From Planctomycetota bacterium (lineage in GTDB: Bacteria > Planctomycetota > Planctomycetia > Pirellulales > Pirellulaceae): a stretch of 13,742 nucleotides of DNA. Position 1 is the first letter of the stretch. Every line of letters begins with the position of its first letter. The notes under the pieces are model-generated. The model worked only from the letters and a program-made list of their open reading frames with translations, was not told the DNA's origin and made no database searches. Of the stretch, positions 11,991 to 13,742 are shown piece by piece. The stretch spans positions 1 through 13,742 of the forward strand of contig JAJDEH010000314.1 in the NCBI GenBank assembly GCA_029259935.1, read 5' to 3'. The position numbers and the translations under genes are program-made.

Positions 11991-13487
11991 TTACCGCCGC
12001 TGAAAAATTTCCGCGACCGGCGTGAAGTCCACAACTTCGTCGAGCGGAAAGATGGGACGGCCGCATTTAGAGTGGCCCAATGACGCCAGATTGGCACTGG
12101 TTGACCCCGGTGCATCGACGTTGATTAACCTAGCGCACCAATCGGCAAACATATGCGGTTCACAGTGTGGGGATTTGACAATCACCAGATCGAATCCGCG
12201 CGGATCCTGTCCGTGAGCACGGAACCACGACCGGTCGAACAGGCTAACCGGGCGCGTACCCACAACGAGTGTCAGATTGTCCGATTGCAAAACCGCCGTG
12301 TCGCCGGAGTCCCAATGCCAACCGAACGACTCGCTGCGAAACTTTCCGTCAGACAACATTCTCACGTGGGCTTCCAGTTCAAGTGGCTGAAAACGGTTGG
12401 GATCCAATACACCGCCAACCGTGGTGCGAATCGTAGCCCCGACTCCCGCGGAAAATGCCTGGCGAACGGCCGGTGGATCGACGATCGGAATCAGCGCCCG
12501 TCCGCGATATTGCTGGCGAACGAGTTCGCTTAGAATCGCGTTGCTGTCGCCCGACGCACCCGAACTGGTCGCATCGGCTGCATCCATCATCACGACAGTT
12601 CCGGCATCCACTTCGGTGGCCATCCGTACGCTTGCTTCCAGGCTGGTCAACGGTACCTGCATCTTTTCGTGGTGACGCCAGAATCGATGGGCCAGTTCGG
12701 TGGCCTGCGAGCGAGCGGCGGATTCATCGCCATCCATGACGACTACGCTGTTGGTACGCAGTTCGGGGACGTCCGTGAATGGGTTGCCCCACATCACGCC
12801 TGCCGAGAGCCCCTTGGTACTGGCTTCGATCTCTTGCGCGCGTTGAATGCACTCGCGAATGGAGCCGGACTCGGTGATCAGTTCATCACCGCGGACCAGT
12901 GCCGGGACTTTCACTCTCGCCGTGATGGGCCGCGCGCCCTCCGTCAGGATCTTCATCAACAGGGCCGCCGAACGTGCTCCGGTTTCAAAGAAGTCGACGT
13001 GGGGATACGTGTGATAGATCACGACGGCATCGCTATGCAGCAGCATGCGGTCGGTCAAAATGCCATGCAAATCGAGTGACACGACCAGTGGAATCTCCTC
13101 GCCGAGAATCCGCCGAGCTTCTTGCAGCAGGAATCCTTCCGGGTCGTCTTCGCCTTCGGCCTGCATAGCGCCATGCATTGAAAAGTAAGCGGCATCCGCC
13201 GCGTCTGCCTCGGCCAGCCCGCTCAGAAACTGTTCGCTCAATCGGCCGAAACCGTCTTCTGAAAGGATTCCGCCCGACGTAATCGAACTCGCGCCCAGCG
13301 TAGGAATCAGTTCGAGCGCCGGTTGCTGATCAAAGATACTCAGCGCGCCGCCCATTTCTTCGCTCACGCCCCGATGATAATCCAACATGGCCGGCCCGCG
13401 GACGATTCGAAAATCGTCGTAGCCGCTGGGCACGGGATTAAATGAAGAGACTTCTTGCTTGCACTCGGCAACGATAATCCGTGGCAT
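11991..13487 (-). CDS. M81 family metallopeptidase (MlrC-like)
   Basis: 498-residue protein of the M81 / MlrC family, named for microcystinase C but widespread and mostly of unknown substrate. Seen: N-terminal EVSSFNPVPS typical of the family, SMHGAM (103-108), VSLDLHG with Asp139-x-His141, and YHTYPHVDFFETG with His163. The D-x-H followed by a His 22 residues later matches the zinc ligands described for MlrC. The C-terminal region has the family's GQDPRGFDLVIVKSPHC-type segment. Full length for the family; no signal peptide, so probably cytoplasmic. ATG 13487 has GAGGA about seven bases upstream. It follows rlmN by 36 bases on the same strand and may be co-transcribed with it. Confidence 0.9.
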   Translation of the reverse strand: MPRIIVAECKQEVSSFNPVPSGYDDFRIVRGPAMLDYHRGVSEEMGGALSIFDQQPALELIPTLGASSITSGGILSEDGFGRLSEQFLSGLAEADAADAAYFSMHGAMQAEGEDDPEGFLLQEARRILGEEIPLVVSLDLHGILTDRMLLHSDAVVIYHTYPHVDFFETGARSAALLMKILTEGARPITARVKVPALVRGDELITESGSIRECIQRAQEIEASTKGLSAGVMWGNPFTDVPELRTNSVVVMDGDESAARSQATELAHRFWRHHEKMQVPLTSLEASVRMATEVDAGTVVMMDAADATSSGASGDSNAILSELVRQQYRGRALIPIVDPPAVRQAFSAGVGATIRTTVGGVLDPNRFQPLELEAHVRMLSDGKFRSESFGWHWDSGDTAVLQSDNLTLVVGTRPVSLFDRSWFRAHGQDPRGFDLVIVKSPHCEPHMFADWCARLINVDAPGSTSANLASLGHSKCGRPIFPLDEVVDFTPVAEIFQRR

Positions 13488-13523
13488 ATTAAAATCCTCA
13501 ATTGGCCTGCGATCCGGGGGGGA

Positions 13524-13742
13524 TTATTTGACTTCGCTAATTCGGACAACATTTGGCGGCGTGGATCGGCGAAGTTGGCCGCAGGCGGCATTGATCTTGT
13601 CACCTTTTCGCTGGCGGAATTTTACCGTCATTCCTCCGGCGGTCAGGATTTGTCGAAATCGTGAGATCGCCGCGGTGGACGGAGTCTTGTAGGGCAAGCC
13701 GGCGACCGGATTGTAGGGGATCACGTTCAACAGCGCCGCGCT
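13524..13742 (-). CDS. rlmN: 23S rRNA (adenine-2503) methyltransferase RlmN, C-terminal part
   Basis: Only the last 72 residues are in the window; the gene continues past the right edge. RlmN is a radical-SAM enzyme that methylates C2 of A2503 in 23S rRNA and A37 in some tRNAs. The tail shows LNVIPYNPVAGLPY, PSTAAISRFRQIL and INAACGQLR, where the cysteine in AACGQL is the residue that forms the methyl-transfer intermediate. The end extends about 15 residues past that motif. It lies 36 bases upstream of the M81 gene on the same strand. Confidence 0.92.
   Translation of the reverse strand, partial: SAALLNVIPYNPVAGLPYKTPSTAAISRFRQILTAGGMTVKFRQRKGDKINAACGQLRRSTPPNVVRISEVK

Overview
The window reads as chromosomal DNA of a planctomycete, probably of the Pirellulales type. 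The basis is an S1_7-like sulfatase beside an M81 (MlrC-like) peptidase, a CsrA-like protein inside a mobile-element operon, moderately high GC, and many small genes overlapping by 1-4 bases. The phylum is an inference from gene content, not from a marker gene.

The central observation is the right end of an integrated mobile element. At 10135-10192 lies the 3' part of a tRNA-Leu(CAG) gene: anticodon arm, long variable arm, T arm and 3' acceptor strand. It has no D arm and no 5' acceptor strand. This is what integration into a tRNA gene leaves at the far end (attR). Everything to its left appears to be element; the intact tRNA should lie left of the window. Just inside attR are two tandem paralogous tyrosine recombinases on the minus strand. 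One is complete. The other stops right after the HxxR box and lacks the nucleophilic tyrosine.

Downstream of them, minus-strand genes from about 7632 to 3926 form a tight operon with 1-4 base overlaps. It includes two possible micro-ORFs, small unknown proteins, a RimI-like acetyltransferase, three Cys-rich zinc-ribbon-like proteins, a CsrA-like RNA-binding regulator, and a 307-residue protein with a winged-helix-like N-terminus and a Gly/Pro heptapeptide repeat. Three tandem AAGGATG units overlap the start of one operon gene and match the CsrA core binding motif.

Further left the minus-strand series resumes (3192 to 1531). It ends in a zinc-ribbon protein fused in frame to a sulfotransferase that keeps its own internal ribosome binding site. 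Plus-strand genes interleaved here look like cargo: an FkbM methyltransferase at the left edge, a pair encoding a Cas2-like (SinR-family) protein and a two-helix membrane protein, and a lone winged-helix/one-helix membrane protein. The first 285 bases form a near-perfect fold-back with 126-base arms, either a recent inverted duplication or an assembly or amplification artefact.

Right of attR is ordinary chromosome: a secreted iduronate-2-sulfatase-like enzyme (+), then an M81 peptidase (-) and the 3' end of rlmN (-), the last two spaced as a likely operon.
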